From Achromobacter sp. RTa (GTDB lineage Bacteria > Pseudomonadota > Gammaproteobacteria > Burkholderiales > Burkholderiaceae_B), in NCBI RefSeq assembly GCF_000757485.1, contig NZ_JPYO01000034.1, forward strand, positions 74,966-133,419: a DNA stretch of 58,454 bases, written 5' to 3'. The translations under genes and the position numbers were made by a program. This document shows positions 42,229 through 50,959 of the stretch, one piece after another. How positions within the stretch are numbered: position 1 is the stretch's first letter; each line of letters begins with the position of its first letter. A model generated the notes under the pieces. It was not told the origin of the DNA, ran no database searches, and saw only the letters and a program-made list of their open reading frames with translations.

Positions 42229-43011
42229 ATGAAACTCTTTCGTACACTGTTTGCCGCCGGCCTCATCCAGGTCGCCGCGCTGTCCGCCGCCCATGCCCAA
42301 TCCGGCCTGGAGCAAATCAAATCCGCGGGCGTGTTCAAGATCGGCACCGAAGGCACCTATGCCCCCTTCACCTTCCACGACGCATCCGGCCAGCTTACCG
42401 GTTTCGACGTGGACATTGGCCGCGCCATCGCCGAACGCCTGGGCGTGAAGGCTCAGTTCATCGAGGGCAAATGGGACGGCCTGATCGCCGGGCTGGACGC
42501 CAAGCGCTACGACGCCGTGATCAACCAGGTGGGCATCACCGACGCGCGCCGCGCCAAGTACGACTTTTCCGATCCGTACATTTCATCGGCCGCCGTGCTG
42601 ATCGTGCGCGAGGACAACACCAGCATCAAGTCCTTCGACGACCTGAAAGGCAAGAAGTCCGCCAACACGCTGACCAGCAATTTCGGCAAGCTCGCGCAGA
42701 GCCACGGCGCGGAGGTCGTTGCAGTGCAGGGCTTCAATGAAGCCATCGATCTGCTCACCTCGGGCCGGGTCGAGGCCACCGTGAACGACAACCTGTCGTT
42801 CCTCGACTTCAAGAAGCAGAAGCCGAACGCCAAGGTCAAGATCGCCGCCACCGACAAGACGGCGGAATTCAGCAACTCGGGCGTGCTGATCCGCAAGGGC
42901 AACCCCGAGCTGCAGGCCGCCATCAACAAGGCGCTGGCCGACATCAAGGCGGACGGCACCTACAAGACCATCTCGGTCAAGTACTTCGGCACGGACCTGT
43001 CGGCGCAGTAA
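42229..43011 (+). CDS. Amino-acid ABC transporter, substrate-binding protein (cystine-type)
   Basis: A 260-residue periplasmic protein with a 23-residue signal peptide (AHA-Q) and a type II fold with FKIGTEGTYAPFTFHD, GFDVDIGRAIAERLGVK and WDGLIAGLDAKRYDAVINQVGIT. The FDVDI and DFSDPY patterns resemble FliY/TcyJ cystine-binding proteins. It starts a three-gene operon. The upstream region has an unusually A/T-rich patch (~42104-42150) suited to a promoter. Confidence 0.92.
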   Translation: MKLFRTLFAAGLIQVAALSAAHAQSGLEQIKSAGVFKIGTEGTYAPFTFHDASGQLTGFDVDIGRAIAERLGVKAQFIEGKWDGLIAGLDAKRYDAVINQVGITDARRAKYDFSDPYISSAAVLIVREDNTSIKSFDDLKGKKSANTLTSNFGKLAQSHGAEVVAVQGFNEAIDLLTSGRVEATVNDNLSFLDFKKQKPNAKVKIAATDKTAEFSNSGVLIRKGNPELQAAINKALADIKADGTYKTISVKYFGTDLSAQ

Positions 43012-43026
43012 GCGGCTGGAGACCCC

Positions 43027-43772
43027 ATGACGCCACCTTCCTGGCTGCAAGCCCTCCTGCCCGACTGGCTGCTGGCGCAAGCCGGCGGGTGGACGGTGCC
43101 GTCCTGGGTGCAGCTGATGGCGGACTCGTTCTGGCCCCTGCTCAAGGCCGGGCTGATGTTCACGGTTCCCCTGACGCTGATGTCCTTCGTGCTGGGCCTG
43201 GCGCTGGCCTTCGTGGTCGCGCTGATACGGCTGTTCGGCCCCGCGCCCCTGGTGGCCGTCGCGCGCTTCTATGTATGGCTCATACGCGGCACGCCGCTGC
43301 TGGTCCAGCTGTTCGTGATCTTCTACGGGCTGCCCAGCGCGGGCATCGTGCTGGATCCGCTGCCCGCCGCGCTGATCGGCTTCACGCTCAACGTGGGCGC
43401 CTACAACTCGGAAGTGATCCGCGGCGCCATCGAATCGATCAGCAAGGGCCAGTGGGAGGCCGCCTATTCGCTCAGCATGACGCGTGGACAGGCGCTGCGC
43501 CGCACCGTCCTGCCGCAGGCGGCCCGCGTCGCCGTGCCGCCCCTGTCCAACTCCTTCATCGCGCTGGTGAAGGACACCTCGCTGGCCGCGGTCCTGACCG
43601 TGCCCGAGATCTTCCAGGCCGCGCAGCGCATCGCCGCAGTCACCTATGAACCGTTGATCCTCTACACCGAGGCCGCGCTGATCTACCTGGTGTTCAGCTC
43701 CGTCCTGTCCGCCGCCCAGGTCCGCCTGGAAAGGCGCTTCGGCCAGCACGCGGTGTTTTCCGAGAAAAACCG

Positions 43773-43776
<4 letters not shown>
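43027..43776 (+). CDS. Amino-acid ABC transporter permease (cystine-type)
   Basis: A 249-residue HisM/TcyL-type permease: a long N-terminal segment with WLQALLPDWLLAQAGG, about five helices, the Opine/polar amino-acid signature YVWLIRGTPLLVQLFVIFYGL and the EAA loop with GQWEAAYSLSMTRGQALRRTVLPQA. It lies 15 bases after the binding protein, behind GGAG, and its stop overlaps the ATPase start (ATGA). Confidence 0.92.
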
Positions 43777-44528
<752 letters not shown>

Positions 44529-44554
44529 CGGGCCGGCGTCCGGCATTCCCGCCA

Positions 44555-44696
44555 GTGCCGGACACCCGGTACGGACCCAAGATACCTACCCGGGTGCCTG
44601 ACACCCGATAGGCACCTGCATCCGCCCGCGTCCGGTGTCAGACACCCCGGCGCAGCATTTCAAGTCCGGGGCCATTCCCGTGCGGGTGTCTGACAC
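44555..44696. repeat. Cluster of GTGYCWGACACC palindromes (locus 3)
   Basis: Copies at 44555-44566 (GTGCCGGACACC), 44594-44605 (GTGCCTGACACC), 44635-44646 (GTGTCAGACACC) and 44686-44696, lying between two convergent genes. Same family as the clusters at 3040 and 25224. Confidence 0.85.
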
Positions 44697-44717
44697 TTGC
44701 TGCCGCCATATGACCGT

Positions 44718-45494
44718 CTACTTCGGCGGCAAGGATCCCGCAGGGTCCACCGCCTGCCCGTCATAGCGCAGTTCGAAGTACAAGCCGACCTGCTTGCTGT
44801 CGCTGTTGCCCATTTCGGCGATCTTCTGCCCCTGGCTCACGCGCTGCCCTTCCTTCACCAGCAGTTTGCTGTTGTGGGCATAGATGCTCAGGAAGCTGGC
44901 GTTGTGCTTCACGATCACCAGATGGCCGTAGCCGCGCAGCCCGCTGCCCGAATAGGCCACCGTGCCCTGCGCCGCCGCCACCACCGGCGTGCCGGTGGAG
45001 TTGCTGATGACGATACCGTTGGAACCCGAGCCGTCATACCCGCGCGTGACCTTGCCCTGGGCGGGCCACACCAGCGAGATCGCGCCCGGCGGAGCCGTGC
45101 GCCGCCGCGCCGACGAGGTGGACTTGGGCGTGGACTGCGCCTTGGTCCTGGCCTTGCTGGGCGTGGACGCGCGCGCCTGGCCGGCGGGCGGCTCGACCCG
45201 CAGCACCTGTCCGACCTCGATGGAATTGGCGTTCGACAGTTTGTTCCAGCGCACCAGGTCGCTCACGCTCGCGCCCTGCTTGCGCGCGATCTGGGTCAGC
45301 GTGTCGCCCGACTGGACGCGGTAGTAGCCGGGCTGGACCTTGGTAGTGCCGCAGGCCGACAGCAGCAAGAGCAGCGCGATTCCCAGGGTGCCGGCCCACC
45401 GGCGGAAGGGCGTGCCTGCCCGGCTCGCGCCGATGGCCGGCGAGGCATGGAGCGTGACGGGAACGGGCAAGGGCTGGACGGTCGAGGAAAGCAC
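44718..45494 (-). CDS. NlpD-like lipoprotein: LysM plus degenerate M23 peptidase
   Basis: A lipoprotein with lipobox LLSAC, one LysM domain (YYRVQSGDTLTQIARKQGASVSDLVRWNKLSNANSIEVGQVLRV) and a C-terminal M23/LytM fold (GIVISNSTGTPVVAAAQGTVAYSGSGLRGYGHLVIVKHN). The M23 zinc ligands are largely replaced (for example SNS where an HxxxD would be), as in NlpD, which activates amidases rather than cutting. It acts at the envelope during cell division. No start has a good ribosome site. GTG at 45494 is used here; GTG 45509 and ATG 45635 are in frame, but the last overlaps the divergent DUF2946 gene. Confidence 0.8.
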   Translation of the reverse strand: MLSSTVQPLPVPVTLHASPAIGASRAGTPFRRWAGTLGIALLLLLSACGTTKVQPGYYRVQSGDTLTQIARKQGASVSDLVRWNKLSNANSIEVGQVLRVEPPAGQARASTPSKARTKAQSTPKSTSSARRRTAPPGAISLVWPAQGKVTRGYDGSGSNGIVISNSTGTPVVAAAQGTVAYSGSGLRGYGHLVIVKHNASFLSIYAHNSKLLVKEGQRVSQGQKIAEMGNSDSKQVGLYFELRYDGQAVDPAGSLPPK

Positions 45495-45608
45495 TGAAAC
45501 CTGGGGCACTGAAATGAGGTGTCTGGATGGAGTGCGTTCAAGGGTACCAAGATTTTCGCGGTTTCGCGCCAGATGCCGAGGCGGGAGCGCGCGGGTAGAA
45601 TGCCCGCC

Positions 45609-46034
45609 ATGCCCAGCCAGATCCGCCTCCAGCATCTCGGAAGCGCCGCGCGCGTCCGGGCCGTGCTATGGCTGGCGCTTCTGGCGCTGACGCTGCGCGC
45701 GCTGGTTCCGGCGGGCTATATGCCCGACACGCGCGCCCTGCATGACGGCCGCCTGGAAGTCACGTTCTGCTCGGCCGCCGGAGACCTGACGTCGTTCAAG
45801 CTGGCCCTGCCCTCCAGCGGCAACGACAAGGCCGGGCACGATGCCGCCGGCTCGGGCGCGCAGTGCCCCTTCGGCCTGCTGGCGCACCTGACGCCCGCCC
45901 CGACCGCGGCGCTCACCCTCCCCGTGCTGGCCGCCGGCCGGCATGTGCCGCCCAAGCCCGCCCATGGCGCCCTGCCGTCGCAAGGCACTCATGGCCCGCC
46001 CCTGGGTTCGCGGGCTCCTCCCTCCCTCGCCTGA
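45609..46034 (+). CDS. DUF2946 family protein
   Basis: A 141-residue membrane-anchored or exported protein with a hydrophobic N-terminus (AVLWLALLALTLRALVPAGYMP), a cysteine in VTFCSAAGD and the family motif QCPFG. The family's second motif cysteine is missing compared with the HCPFC of the copy at 15359. It opens a copper-related group with Sco1 and PCuAC. A TAGAAT -10-like element sits nine bases before the ATG, as TATAAT does before the other DUF2946 gene. An ATG three codons upstream (45600) overlaps that element. Confidence 0.78.
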   Translation: MPSQIRLQHLGSAARVRAVLWLALLALTLRALVPAGYMPDTRALHDGRLEVTFCSAAGDLTSFKLALPSSGNDKAGHDAAGSGAQCPFGLLAHLTPAPTAALTLPVLAAGRHVPPKPAHGALPSQGTHGPPLGSRAPPSLA

Positions 46035-46093
46035 CTCCGCCTGATCGCGCGGTTCCGCCGCGCCCTGCCGATACGTCAACCGACGAGGTTTTC

Positions 46094-46714
46094 ATGTATT
46101 CCCTGTTCCCGCGCGCGCCCGCTGGCGCGCCGCCGCACGCGCCCGATCCCCGGCGCCGCCTGCTGCTGTCTTCCCTGGCCCTGCTCGCCCTCGCGGGCTG
46201 CGGCCCCGAGGCCCCGAAGCTGCACGGCATGGACCTGTCCGGCATGCCGGACGGCGACTTCCAGTTGCAGGACACCGATGGCCAGCCGCGCCGGCTGGCC
46301 GACTACCGAGGCCATCCCGTGATGCTGTTCTTCGGCTTCACGCAATGCCCCGACATCTGCCCCACCGCGCTGACGCGCGCTGTCGAAATCAAGGGCCTGC
46401 TGGGCGCGGACGCCGCCAAGCTGCGCGTGCTCTTCATCACCGTGGATCCCGAGCGCGACACGCCCGAGATCCTGCGCGCCTATACCCAGGCCTTCGATCC
46501 CGGATTCATCGGCCTGCGCGGCGATGCGCAGCAGACCCGCGCCGCGGCGCAGTCGTTCAAGGTCTTCTACCAGAAGGTGCCCACCGGCTCGTCCTACACC
46601 ATGGACCACACCGCGCTGACCTACGTCATCGACGCTGAGGGCAAGCTGCGCATCGCCCTGCGCCACCAGCAGACCGCGCAGGAATGCGCGGACGACCTGC
46701 GCACCGTGCTCTGA
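46094..46714 (+). CDS. Sco1/SenC copper chaperone
   Basis: A 206-residue lipoprotein (lipobox LALAGC, C36) with a thioredoxin fold. The copper ligands of Sco proteins are present: FTQCPDICPT (CxxxC) and the distal histidine in DHTALTYVID. Sco proteins deliver copper to cytochrome oxidase CuA sites or reduce them. The oxidase in this window (bo3) has no CuA, so the target is probably an oxidase elsewhere. It is followed by a PCuAC gene 27 bases on. Confidence 0.93.
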   Translation: MYSLFPRAPAGAPPHAPDPRRRLLLSSLALLALAGCGPEAPKLHGMDLSGMPDGDFQLQDTDGQPRRLADYRGHPVMLFFGFTQCPDICPTALTRAVEIKGLLGADAAKLRVLFITVDPERDTPEILRAYTQAFDPGFIGLRGDAQQTRAAAQSFKVFYQKVPTGSSYTMDHTALTYVIDAEGKLRIALRHQQTAQECADDLRTVL

Positions 46715-46741
46715 CACTCCATCATCGAAAAGGAATCCATC

Positions 46742-47224
46742 ATGAAAGCAACCGCGATCAAATCCCTGGCCGCTGCCTTCGCCCTGTGCGCGTTCGCCGG
46801 CGCCGCCTCCGCCCAGGACGCCTCCCTGTCGGTGGAGGATCCCTGGGTCCGCGCCACCGTGCCCAATCAACATGCCACCGGCGTCTTCATGCGCCTGACC
46901 TCGGCCGCCCCGGGCCGGCTCGTCGCGGTGGAGTCCCAAGCCGCCAAGCACGTGGAAATCCACGAAATGGCCATGCAGGACAACGTGATGAAGATGCGGC
47001 AGGTGCCCGGCATCGACCTGCCCGCCGGGCAGGCGGTGGAGCTCAAGCCCGGCGGCTACCACGTCATGCTGATCGATCTGGCGCGCCAGATCGCGCCGGG
47101 CGAGCATATCGCGCTGACGCTGGTCGTCGAGGATGCCCGGCGCCAGCAGCGGCGCGTCGCCGTGGATGCGGTGGCGCGGCCCCTGAACGCGACGGCCGCG
47201 CCCGCCGCCGGCCACGGCCACTGA
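46742..47224 (+). CDS. PCuAC periplasmic copper chaperone
   Basis: A 160-residue exported protein (signal cleavage ASA-Q, residue ~24). The Cu(I)-binding motif H...M...H.M appears as VEIHEMAMQDNVMKMR and LKPGGYHVMLIDL, and the protein ends in a GHGH tail that could bind more copper. It cooperates with Sco proteins in cytochrome oxidase copper delivery. It lies in a probable operon with Sco1 and the DUF2946 gene. A strong GC hairpin without U-tract (47301-47330) lies 77 bases downstream. Confidence 0.92.
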   Translation: MKATAIKSLAAAFALCAFAGAASAQDASLSVEDPWVRATVPNQHATGVFMRLTSAAPGRLVAVESQAAKHVEIHEMAMQDNVMKMRQVPGIDLPAGQAVELKPGGYHVMLIDLARQIAPGEHIALTLVVEDARRQQRRVAVDAVARPLNATAAPAAGHGH

Positions 47225-47300
47225 GGCGCCGCGCAAGCCGCTCCCTGAAAGCGGAATGACATTTGTGCTGCGCGCTTGAAACAGCTTCCGTGCAACAGGC

Positions 47301-47330
47301 GCCCCTGGCGCGCAACGCCGCGCCGGGGGC
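47301..47330 (+). repeat. GC-rich hairpin after the PCuAC gene
   Basis: A 12-base-pair stem (one G-T wobble) with a six-base loop, no U-tract. It may limit read-through from the copper operon or protect its 3' end. Confidence 0.5.
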
Positions 47331-47475
47331 CGGGTCGAATGGAAAAGGCCGGGCTCGCCTCGCTGGGGCGCGTCCGGCCAGGCATCCGCGCATCCCGGAA
47401 AATCGTCCTCGGCCAGCATCGCGGACGACGGCGCGGCCGGTTCCGGCCGCATGCTTTGATTGTCAGGAGCGTTTC

Positions 47476-47829
47476 ATGAAAGCCTCTACCATATTGCTGT
47501 GCGCCGGCCTCGCCGCCGCCGGGGCCGCCCAGGCCCAGCCCGCGCAATACAAGCGCGACCTCTACGGCGACTGGCGCGTCACCTACGCCGCCCCCGCCGC
47601 CAAGACCGCGGACCAGGTCGGCGCGGAACTGGCCCGGGCGAAAGCCGACGGCACCTACTCGTTCGGCCAGGAAGACTATCCACCCGCGACCGCCTCCTCC
47701 AGGCCGGAGAGCCGGGCCCAGGTGGAACAGGAACTGCAGCAGGCGCGGATCCAGGGCGAAATGGCGTCCGACCAGGAAGACTACCCGCCGCCGGCCATGG
47801 CCCACAGCGGCGCCTCGGCCATCCGCTGA
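47476..47829 (+). CDS. DUF4148-like secreted protein
   Basis: A 117-residue protein with a 21-residue signal peptide (AQA-Q) and two imperfect copies of a helix plus a QEDYPP motif (FGQEDYPPAT and SDQEDYPPPA). The helices follow the DUF4148 pattern (V-x-x-E-L-x-x-A-K/R-x-x-G). Function is unknown. CAGGAG precedes the ATG. It is a shorter relative of the tandem-repeat protein at 57366. Confidence 0.75.
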   Translation: MKASTILLCAGLAAAGAAQAQPAQYKRDLYGDWRVTYAAPAAKTADQVGAELARAKADGTYSFGQEDYPPATASSRPESRAQVEQELQQARIQGEMASDQEDYPPPAMAHSGASAIR

Positions 47830-48039
47830 CGCGGTCGCTTGAATATTGGGGACGCCTTCGCGCGCCCACCCGCCGGCGGCTCCCCCTGATTCGCCATACA
47901 ATGCCTGCACATCCGCCGCCGGCGCCCCTCGAGCGCGCCGGCAGCCGGCGCCCGCCGCGCCGCGCCCCTGGATGCCAGCGTTCCGCGCAGCCGGGCGCTT
48001 GACCCGCCGGCTGACAGGCCGGCACCTCTGTGTCTGGAT

Positions 48040-49233
48040 ATGCCCGGTAGTTCCGCCTTTTCATTCCTGCGTACCCTCTGCAGCCTGCGCTGGCTCGCCA
48101 TCGCGGGCCAGGCCGCCACCATCCTGCTGGCCAGCGGCGTGCTGGGGCTTGCCCTGCCGCTCGAGCCGCTGTGGCTGGGCGTGGGCGCGCTGATCGGCTT
48201 CAACGTCTACGCCAGCCTGCGGCTGCGCCACCGCCGCGACCTGTCCCACGCAACGGCGTTCGGCCATCTTTTCGTGGACATGGCCGTGCTCGCCTGGATG
48301 GTGGGCTGGAGCGGCGGCATCAATAATCCGTTCGGCATGATGTTCCTGATCCTGACCGCGCTGGCCGCCCTGGCGCTGCCGCGCAACTGGGCGCTGGCGG
48401 CCGCCGTGGCGGGGATTTCCGGCTACGCGGCGGCCGCCATCTTCGGCCAGCCGCTGCGCGGCGAACTGGACACCCACAACCTGCTCTTGTGGGGCATGGG
48501 CGCCAATTTCCTGATCTCGGTGGTGGTGGTGCTGGTCTTCTCGACGCGGCTGGCCTCCGACCTGCGGGCCCGGGAGCGCGAGCTGGCCCGGCTGCGCGAG
48601 CGCTTCACCCGCAACGAAGGCATCGTCGCGCTGGCCACCCATGCCGCGGCGATGGCGCATGAATTGAACACGCCGCTTGCGACCATGACGCTGCTGGCCG
48701 ACGAGATCGCCGCCGAAGTCAAGGACGAGGACTTGCGCGCCGACGTTTCCACTCTGAGCCAGCTGCTGGCCCTGTGCCGGGAACGTATCCGCAATCTGGC
48801 GGTCCCAACCGCCGTGGACCTGGTCCGCGTGGTGGGACAATGGCGCCTGATCCGGCCGACCATAGACCTGCAGCGCTCGGGCACCCTGCCCAGCAGCCTG
48901 CGGGTCGATCCGGCCATCGCCCATTTGCTGCAGGCGCTGCTGAACAACGCGGCGGACGCGGGCGAAGCCGCCAACGCGCCGCGCGTGGACCTGCATCTGG
49001 AATATGGCTATGGCGCCTTGCGCGGCGAAGTCCGGGACTACGGCCGGGGCTTCGACCCCGACCACACCCTGCTGCCGGCCACCAGCCTGTTCAACAGCGG
49101 CAAGCCGGGAGGGCTGGGCGTGGGCCTGGCGCTGTCGCACGCCACGGTCGAACAGCTGGGCGGTGAAATGACGATGACTCCGGCGGATGGGGGCGGCACC
49201 CGCATCCGCTTTTATCTCCCCCTCGGGACCTGA
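48040..49233 (+). CDS. regB: RegB/PrrB-type redox-sensing histidine kinase
   Basis: A 397-residue membrane kinase. Six helices span ~15-170, with the RegB quinone-sensing heptapeptide GGINNPF at residues 92-98. The H-box is HAAAMAHELNTPLATM, with phosphorylated H207. The redox-active cysteine of RegB is present (C246, LLALCRERI). The ATPase domain ends GKPGGLGVGLALSHATVEQLGGE. It senses the quinone pool and redox state, and phosphorylates RegA. The ATG at 48040 matches the family's length; regA begins one base after its stop. Confidence 0.95.
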   Translation: MPGSSAFSFLRTLCSLRWLAIAGQAATILLASGVLGLALPLEPLWLGVGALIGFNVYASLRLRHRRDLSHATAFGHLFVDMAVLAWMVGWSGGINNPFGMMFLILTALAALALPRNWALAAAVAGISGYAAAAIFGQPLRGELDTHNLLLWGMGANFLISVVVVLVFSTRLASDLRARERELARLRERFTRNEGIVALATHAAAMAHELNTPLATMTLLADEIAAEVKDEDLRADVSTLSQLLALCRERIRNLAVPTAVDLVRVVGQWRLIRPTIDLQRSGTLPSSLRVDPAIAHLLQALLNNAADAGEAANAPRVDLHLEYGYGALRGEVRDYGRGFDPDHTLLPATSLFNSGKPGGLGVGLALSHATVEQLGGEMTMTPADGGGTRIRFYLPLGT

Positions 49234-49234
49234 C

Positions 49235-49789
49235 ATGCTGAATCCAACCGACCTGGGCCTGCTGATCGACGACGACGAGCTGTACGTGCGCACGCTGCAG
49301 CGCAGCCTGTCGCGACGCGGCCTGGAAACCCGCACCGCCACCGGCATCGCCGAGGCCCTGCGCGTGGCCGAGGAAATCCGCCCCGCCTTCGCCCTGGTGG
49401 ACCTGCGGCTGGGCGAGGATTCCGGCCTGACCCTGATCCGCCCCTTGCGCGCCCTGCGCCCGGACATGCGGATCCTGCTGGTTACCGGCTACGCCAGCGT
49501 GGCCACCGCCGTCGAGGCCATCAAGCGCGGCGCCGACGACTACCTGCCCAAGCCGGCCACCGCGCCGATGATCCTGCGCACCCTGGGTCTGGTGAAGCCG
49601 GAATCCGTTACCATCGAAACCACCATGACACCGCTGCACCGCCTAGAATGGGAACACATCCATCAGGCGCTGCACGAAACCGGCGGCAACGTCTCGGCCG
49701 CCGCCCGCCTGCTGGGCATGCACCGGCGCTCCCTGCAGCGCAAGCTGGCCAAAAAACCGGGGCCGGAACGAGAAGTGCTGGTGGACTGA
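49235..49789 (+). CDS. regA: RegA/PrrA-type redox response regulator
   Basis: A 184-residue regulator. The receiver domain (~1-120) has the acidic pocket (IDDDE), phosphoacceptor D56 (FALVDLRLG) and K106 (DYLPKPA). A proline-rich linker leads to a Fis-type HTH (~140-180; ALHETGGNVSAAARLLGMHRRSLQRKLAKK), the highly conserved DNA-recognition helix of RegA. It lies one base after regB. Three RegA-like palindromes follow within 160 bases, before cyoA. Confidence 0.95.
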   Translation: MLNPTDLGLLIDDDELYVRTLQRSLSRRGLETRTATGIAEALRVAEEIRPAFALVDLRLGEDSGLTLIRPLRALRPDMRILLVTGYASVATAVEAIKRGADDYLPKPATAPMILRTLGLVKPESVTIETTMTPLHRLEWEHIHQALHETGGNVSAAARLLGMHRRSLQRKLAKKPGPEREVLVD

Positions 49790-49800
49790 TTTGTGCAGAT

Positions 49801-49815
49801 GCGACAAAACGTCGC
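49801..49815. promoter_or_regulatory. RegA-type box 1
   Basis: GCGAC, five bases, GTCGC: a perfect 15-base palindrome of the RegA/RegR consensus, 11 bases after the regA stop. Confidence 0.7.
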
Positions 49816-49834
49816 ACACCCCGCATGTGCGGGT

Positions 49835-49849
49835 GCGACATATCGTCGC
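49835..49849. promoter_or_regulatory. RegA-type box 2
   Basis: GCGAC, five bases, GTCGC. Centre-to-centre distance to box 1 is 34 bases. Between them lies a CCCGCA/TGCGGG dyad (49820-49833). Confidence 0.72.
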
Positions 49850-49933
49850 ACCCAGGAAGGCTCCCCCCTCCCCCTGCCCCCCCTAGGAAAACCCTGAATC
49901 TGGCCCCCTAGGGGCGGAATCCTCCCAGGCAAT

Positions 49934-49948
49934 GCGACCATTCGTCGC
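49934..49948. promoter_or_regulatory. RegA-type box 3
   Basis: GCGAC, five bases, GTCGC, immediately upstream of the FNR/Anr-type site. It overlaps an ATG that would otherwise extend cyoA upstream, arguing against that start. Confidence 0.72.
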
Positions 49949-49952
49949 ATGC

Positions 49953-49966
49953 TTGACCCAGATCAA
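49953..49966. promoter_or_regulatory. FNR/Anr-type box upstream of cyoA
   Basis: TTGAC, four bases, ATCAA: one mismatch from the TTGAT-N4-ATCAA consensus. It lies five bases after RegA box 3, 83 bases before the cyoA start. Confidence 0.6.
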
Positions 49967-50048
49967 GCCGATAGGATGGACGTTGCTGCCTCGCAGCACT
50001 TCCGATTGCTGCTACGCAGCATTTTCCACCTTCCATCCAAGGCTGTAC

Positions 50049-50957
50049 GTGAAACACCCCCTCCTTGCGACCCTTACGCGCATTCTCAGCGTCGGCGCGG
50101 TCATGCTGCTTGGCGGCTGCAACATGGAAATCCTCTCCCCCAAGGGAGATATCGGCATCCAGGAAAGGACTTTGCTGTTCACGACGACCGGGCTGATGCT
50201 CATCGTCGTGATTCCGGTCATTGTCATGATCCTGACCTTTGCCTGGAAATACCGCGCATCCAACACCAAAGCTGACTACCAGCCCAAGTGGGCCCACTCC
50301 ACGGCGATCGAAGTCGTGGTCTGGACCATCCCTTGTATCATCGTGGCCATCCTGGCCGTGATCACCTGGCGCTCGACGCATGCGCTGGATCCCTACAAGC
50401 CGCTCGTGTCCGAACACAAGCCGGTGACCATCGAGGTGGTTTCGCTGGATTGGAAATGGCTGTTCATCTACCCCGAGTACGACATCGCCACGGTGAATGA
50501 GATCGCCTTCCCCGTCGATGTGCCGGTCAACTTCCGGATCACCTCGGCCACGGTCATGAACTCGTTCTTCATCCCCCAGCTGGGCAGCCAGATCTACTCG
50601 ATGGCCGGCATGGAGACCAAGCTGCACCTGAACGCGCGCGAAGCCGGCACCTATGCAGGCATCTCGGCCAACTACAGCGGCGCCGGCTTCTCCGGCATGC
50701 GCTTCAAGGCCATCGCCATGCCGCAGGAAGGGTTCGACAACTGGGTCAAGGAAGCCAAGGCGGCCCCGACCGCGCTGACCCCCGAGGTCTACGCGGAACT
50801 GACCAAGCGCAGCGAACACAACGCGGTCGTCAAGTACTCCTCGGCGCCCCCCGCCATGTTTGATTTCATTCTTGGCAGCACCATGACCAAGATGGCCGGC
50901 GTGGACTCCGCCACGTGCACCCCCACGTCGAACAATCTGATCGCAGGAATTAACTAA
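50049..50957 (+). CDS. cyoA: Cytochrome bo3 ubiquinol oxidase subunit II
   Basis: A 302-residue lipoprotein subunit. The lipobox LLGGC gives C24, followed by [18 protein letters not shown], a CyoA hallmark. There are two membrane helices (~45-65, ~90-110) and a cupredoxin domain in which the CuA ligands are absent ([19 protein letters not shown]), so it is a quinol, not cytochrome c, oxidase. The start is GTG at 50049, with AAGG upstream. The longer frame from 49932 would put the start inside a RegA site and was rejected. It heads cyoABCD. Confidence 0.93.
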   Translation: MKHPLLATLTRILSVGAVMLLGGCNMEILSPKGDIGIQERTLLFTTTGLMLIVVIPVIVMILTFAWKYRASNTKADYQPKWAHSTAIEVVVWTIPCIIVAILAVITWRSTHALDPYKPLVSEHKPVTIEVVSLDWKWLFIYPEYDIATVNEIAFPVDVPVNFRITSATVMNSFFIPQLGSQIYSMAGMETKLHLNAREAGTYAGISANYSGAGFSGMRFKAIAMPQEGFDNWVKEAKAAPTALTPEVYAELTKRSEHNAVVKYSSAPPAMFDFILGSTMTKMAGVDSATCTPTSNNLIAGIN

Positions 50958-50959
50958 CA

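Noticed and set aside
47301..47330. Calling the GC-rich hairpin a rho-independent terminator
   Set aside because: No T-run follows the stem; kept only as a repeat.
49932..50048. Upstream extension of cyoA from ATG 49932
   Set aside because: It would place the start inside RegA box 3, cross the FNR-type site and bury the lipoprotein signal; GTG 50049 gives a normal CyoA N-terminus.
50049..50957. Reading subunit II as a cytochrome c oxidase (CoxB)
   Set aside because: The CuA-binding cysteines and histidine are missing and the CyoA lipobox and ILSPKGDIG motif are present.
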